Positions 39,073-41,571 of a DNA stretch of 41,571 bases are shown in pieces. The position numbers and the translations under genes are program-made. The notes under the pieces are model-generated. The model made no database searches and was not told the origin of the DNA. It saw only the letters and a program-made list of their open reading frames with translations. How positions within the stretch are numbered: position 1 is the first letter of the stretch; the number at the start of each line of letters is the position of its first letter. The DNA is from an uncultured Burkholderiales bacterium (GTDB lineage Bacteria; Pseudomonadota; Gammaproteobacteria; Burkholderiales; Burkholderiaceae), in the NCBI GenBank assembly GCA_946480465.1, contig CAMLJY010000055.1, forward strand, positions 1 to 41,571, written 5' to 3'.

Positions 39073-40791
39073 TCAGGTGAAATCGGCGTCGCCGGCGAGC
39101 AGGAACCAGCGGTTCTTCAGCTCCTCGACCGGCCCCGGCGTATGCACGTTGGCCGGCACGATGACGCCCAGCGGCATGGCACCGAAGGACGGTGGATCGA
39201 TGCCGGCCAGCAGCGGCAGCTGCGAGCTGGTGATCCAGCAGTCCACCCGCTCCAGCCCGCAGTCCAGCGCGCGCTGGCGCGCCTGGGCCACCAGCGCCGG
39301 GAAGGCCGCCGGCGGACCCACGAGGTCGATCACCTCCAGGTGCCGCTCATGGTGGCGCAGCACGACGAGGCCCTGCGGCAGCAGGAAGAGCTCGTACGCC
39401 ACGCCCGGCCGGGCGAAGTAGCGGTGCGACAGCCAGTCGGCGTCGCGAACACCGACGACGGCGTGGCCCAGCGCCTGGGCCATCTGCCGCCACAAGCCGT
39501 CGACGACGGCACGGTGGCGGCCTTGCGGACCCAGGTCCGGCGGCTGCAGCACCTCGGCCGCATCGGTGCCGGAGCGTGGCGCGGGTGGCCAGAAGGCGCG
39601 CGACATCGCGTCCGCCGCACTGTAGAGCCCCAGGCGCTCGGCGGCACCGAAGGCCCGGTCGCTCGGGAACCCGAAGCCGATGCGGTGCGGCTGGCCCCAG
39701 CCCAGCTGGGTTTCGAGGAAGGTGGCGGCCACCTGCGCCATCGGGCCGCGGCGTGACAGCCCGGCGCGTGCGCGGGGATCCACCATCACGTCGCAGATCT
39801 GGCTGGCCAGCACGGGTTCGCCGCGGCACAACATGCGTCGGGTGACACCGCCGTAGTGGGCCAGCATGCGCTCGCCCTGCATCAGCGCGACGCCGCGGCC
39901 GCGGCCGTTACCGTACTTCCAGTGCCAGTGCTCGGGTGACATGGCATGGCCGAAGACCTCGCCGAACAGCTGCCGCATCGCGCCGGCGCGCGCGGCGTCC
40001 ATCTCGACCAGGCGGTCCACCGGCTTGCGCGCCCGTTCGAAGCGCAGCAGGCCGTAGCCGTAGACGCCCTCCCGGTACAGGTGCCGATAACGCTCGAGAG
40101 CCTCGGCCAGCGTGGCCAGCTGCTCATGCGTCACGCCCAGCTCGGCCACCAGCCGGTCGGCCGCCTCCCGGATGCCGTGCAGCAGGTAGTCCAGCGTGGG
40201 CTGCGCCTGCCGGGACAGGTCGAGCTGCCTCGCAAGCGTCCAGCCGCGCCGCGCCGCCAGGGCCAGAAAGGCGTCCAGCGCGTGCAGCCCTTCGTGGCCG
40301 TCCTGCCGCCGGGCCAGCGCGAACTCGTCCATCACCACCAAGGTGGACGGGCCGTCGTGCAACAGGCGGTCGGCGGCGTCGAACAGCGCCACCGGGGCGA
40401 TGTACTGGCCGCTCTCCTGGAACAGCAGCGCCTGCCACTGCCCCGCATCGCGGTGGAAGTCCTCCAGCCGCGACTGCTCGACCTCGATGGCCTCGCCGTG
40501 CCGGGCACGCGCCACTGCGATCTGCGCCGCGTCGGGCGTGATGCCGACGGCGGCGTGGCCCGCGCCGCGCAGGCGTGCCAGGGTGGCCCCGAGGCCGATG
40601 CCGACCTGGAGCAGGCGGCATGGCGCGGGCAGGGCCCCGCAGAGCAGCCCGATGGCGCGCTGCTGCGCCGCCAGCACCGGTTCGTCGGGCGCGTCGAAGA
40701 CGCCGTAGTGCAGGTGGTCGACGCGGCCCTCGCGCAGTTCCAGCAGGCGGGCGTAGACGTTCAGCGGAAAGGCGAATTCGGCGGTCGTCAT
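39073..40791 (-). CDS. Fused SAM methyltransferase - GNAT acetyltransferase, 572 aa
   Basis: The N-terminal part (about 1-240) is a class I methyltransferase: motif I LLQVGIGLGATLARL (60-74), then GITPDAAQIAVARA, and an acidic-turn ESGQYI region. A linker (about 240-275) leads to a GNAT-like C-terminal half: LFGEVFGHAMSPEHWHWKYGNGRG (about 310-333), ASQICDVMVDPRARAGLSRRGPM (acetyl-CoA loop) and a second sub-domain to 572. WKYGxGRG-type GNAT proteins recur in exopolysaccharide clusters, from memory. ATG 40791 overlaps the wzt stop (ATGA). O- or N-methylation plus acetylation of a glycan is the plausible role, not shown. Confidence 0.85.
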   Translation of the reverse strand: MTTAEFAFPLNVYARLLELREGRVDHLHYGVFDAPDEPVLAAQQRAIGLLCGALPAPCRLLQVGIGLGATLARLRGAGHAAVGITPDAAQIAVARARHGEAIEVEQSRLEDFHRDAGQWQALLFQESGQYIAPVALFDAADRLLHDGPSTLVVMDEFALARRQDGHEGLHALDAFLALAARRGWTLARQLDLSRQAQPTLDYLLHGIREAADRLVAELGVTHEQLATLAEALERYRHLYREGVYGYGLLRFERARKPVDRLVEMDAARAGAMRQLFGEVFGHAMSPEHWHWKYGNGRGRGVALMQGERMLAHYGGVTRRMLCRGEPVLASQICDVMVDPRARAGLSRRGPMAQVAATFLETQLGWGQPHRIGFGFPSDRAFGAAERLGLYSAADAMSRAFWPPAPRSGTDAAEVLQPPDLGPQGRHRAVVDGLWRQMAQALGHAVVGVRDADWLSHRYFARPGVAYELFLLPQGLVVLRHHERHLEVIDLVGPPAAFPALVAQARQRALDCGLERVDCWITSSQLPLLAGIDPPSFGAMPLGVIVPANVHTPGPVEELKNRWFLLAGDADFT

Positions 40792-41571
40792 GTCGACGCC
40801 TCGATCTCCCAGCGGCGCGGCAGCGCGACCAGGCCCTGCATCGCCCCCTCCTGCGTCACCTCGAACTGCAACACGTGCTCGGCCGCGGCATAGACGTTGA
40901 TCGAGCGGTCGCACAGCACGTAGGCCGAGACGGTGTAGCGCCCCTTCAGCAGCGGCAGCTGGGGAAAGCAGACCTTGGTGCGCACCTCACCCGAGGCGTC
41001 GCGCCGCAGCGGCACGGCGTCCAGCCAGTTGCCGGCACTGCTGATCGCGCGCCCGTCCGCCGAGTGCAGCACCACGCCCAGCGTGGGACAGGGGATGGCC
41101 GGGTCGCTGCGCAGGTGCACGGCCACCTCCAGCGCGTCCAGCCCGCTGCGATAGACCGCATCGGGCGGCGCGTTGGCCAGGCGCACGTCGACCAGCGCGG
41201 CCGAGGGGCTGTCGAAACGGTGGGCCACGGTGTCGCTGGGCGGCTGGCCGTCCTCGTGGCGGGCCTGCCAGGCGCTGTACTCGACCACCGCCTGCTGCGA
41301 CAAGCCATCGAACTGCACGCGGCCGTCGTGCAGCCACAGCGCCCGGGTGCACAGCTGCTCGACCTGGAACAGCGAATGCGAGCAGAAGAGGATGGTGGCA
41401 CCGCGCTCCTTCAGCGCCATGATGCGTTCGAAGGACTTGCGGGCGAAGGCGCCGTCGCCGACCGACAGCGCTTCGTCGATCACCAGGATGTCGGGCTCGA
41501 CGCTGGTCGCCATCGAGAACGCCAGCCGCACGAACATGCCGCTGGAGTAGCTGCGCACCGGCTGGTCGATG
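40788..41571 (-). CDS. wzt: Polysaccharide ABC transporter ATPase Wzt (N-terminus outside window)
   Basis: C-terminal part of the ATP-binding subunit of an ABC exporter for O-antigen or capsule. The visible ATPase end has SYSSGMFVRLAF (signature helix), Walker B ILVIDEALSVGD, and the H-loop FCSHS. After about residue 130 of the visible part comes a Wzt-type C-terminal beta domain that in homologues binds the non-reducing-end cap of the glycan (segments LEVAVHLRSD, LLKGRYTVSAYV). The frame stays open to the window edge. The partner permease (wzm) is expected just to the right. Confidence 0.93.
   Translation of the reverse strand, partial: IDQPVRSYSSGMFVRLAFSMATSVEPDILVIDEALSVGDGAFARKSFERIMALKERGATILFCSHSLFQVEQLCTRALWLHDGRVQFDGLSQQAVVEYSAWQARHEDGQPPSDTVAHRFDSPSAALVDVRLANAPPDAVYRSGLDALEVAVHLRSDPAIPCPTLGVVLHSADGRAISSAGNWLDAVPLRRDASGEVRTKVCFPQLPLLKGRYTVSAYVLCDRSINVYAAAEHVLQFEVTQEGAMQGLVALPRRWEIEAST

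Overview
The window is GC-rich DNA, almost fully coding, with strong bacterial operon structure. Gene order and protein sequences point to a betaproteobacterium of the order Burkholderiales. The Rubrivivax/Leptothrix/comamonad side is likely, judging from the RNase E tail, the block lepA-lepB-DUF4845-rnc-era-recO-pdxJ-acpS-nagZ, the block fabF-(small membrane protein)-rpoE-rseA-rseB-degP, and the PdxJ subfamily. The genus is an inference. No rRNA, tRNA, CRISPR array, insertion sequence or phage gene was seen.

Layout. (1) 1-2746: the 3' part of rne and a small lipoprotein, both on the plus strand. (2) 2785-10711, minus strand: lepA, lepB, a DUF4845 gene, rnc, era, recO, pdxJ, acpS and nagZ, many joined by 4-nt stop/start overlaps. 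They cover translation, protein export, RNA processing, DNA repair, vitamin B6 synthesis, ACP activation and peptidoglycan recycling. (3) 10712-11238: the only long stretch without a gene. It holds an 18-bp perfect palindrome, a compact two-hairpin RNA-like unit with its own promoter and terminator, two tandem DnaA boxes and several inverted repeats. (4) 11239-14999, minus: the envelope-stress operon rpoE-rseA-rseB-degP, led by a small membrane protein gene (14996-15463). (5) 15482-22112, minus: yceD-rpmF-plsX-fabH-fabD-fabG-acpP-fabF, the fatty-acid synthesis cluster with ribosomal protein L32. (6) 22151-25021: yceF and a tetrapyrrole-methylase-family gene on plus, and the DEAD-box helicase rhlE on minus.

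(7) 25100-41571: a cell-surface polysaccharide region in two convergent halves. The plus half carries rmlD, rmlC, a WbpP-type UDP-GlcNAc 4-epimerase, a membrane Ser/Thr protein kinase, a lipoprotein with an OmpA domain, two family-2 glycosyltransferases and an O-antigen ligase/polymerase-like membrane protein. The minus half, read from the right edge, carries a Wzt-type ABC ATPase (cut by the window end), a methyltransferase-acetyltransferase fusion, a PIG-L deacetylase, an 895-residue protein with two glycosyltransferase domains and a coiled coil, and a family-4 glycosyltransferase. Together they look like synthesis, decoration, ABC export and attachment of a rhamnose-containing glycan.

Most worth a second look: the sRNA/attenuator-like unit upstream of lepA; the translationally coupled kinase/OmpA-lipoprotein pair inside the glycan cluster; the methyltransferase-GNAT fusion and the long double glycosyltransferase next to Wzt; and several genes whose -10 box lies 6-9 nt from the start codon, suggesting leaderless mRNAs.
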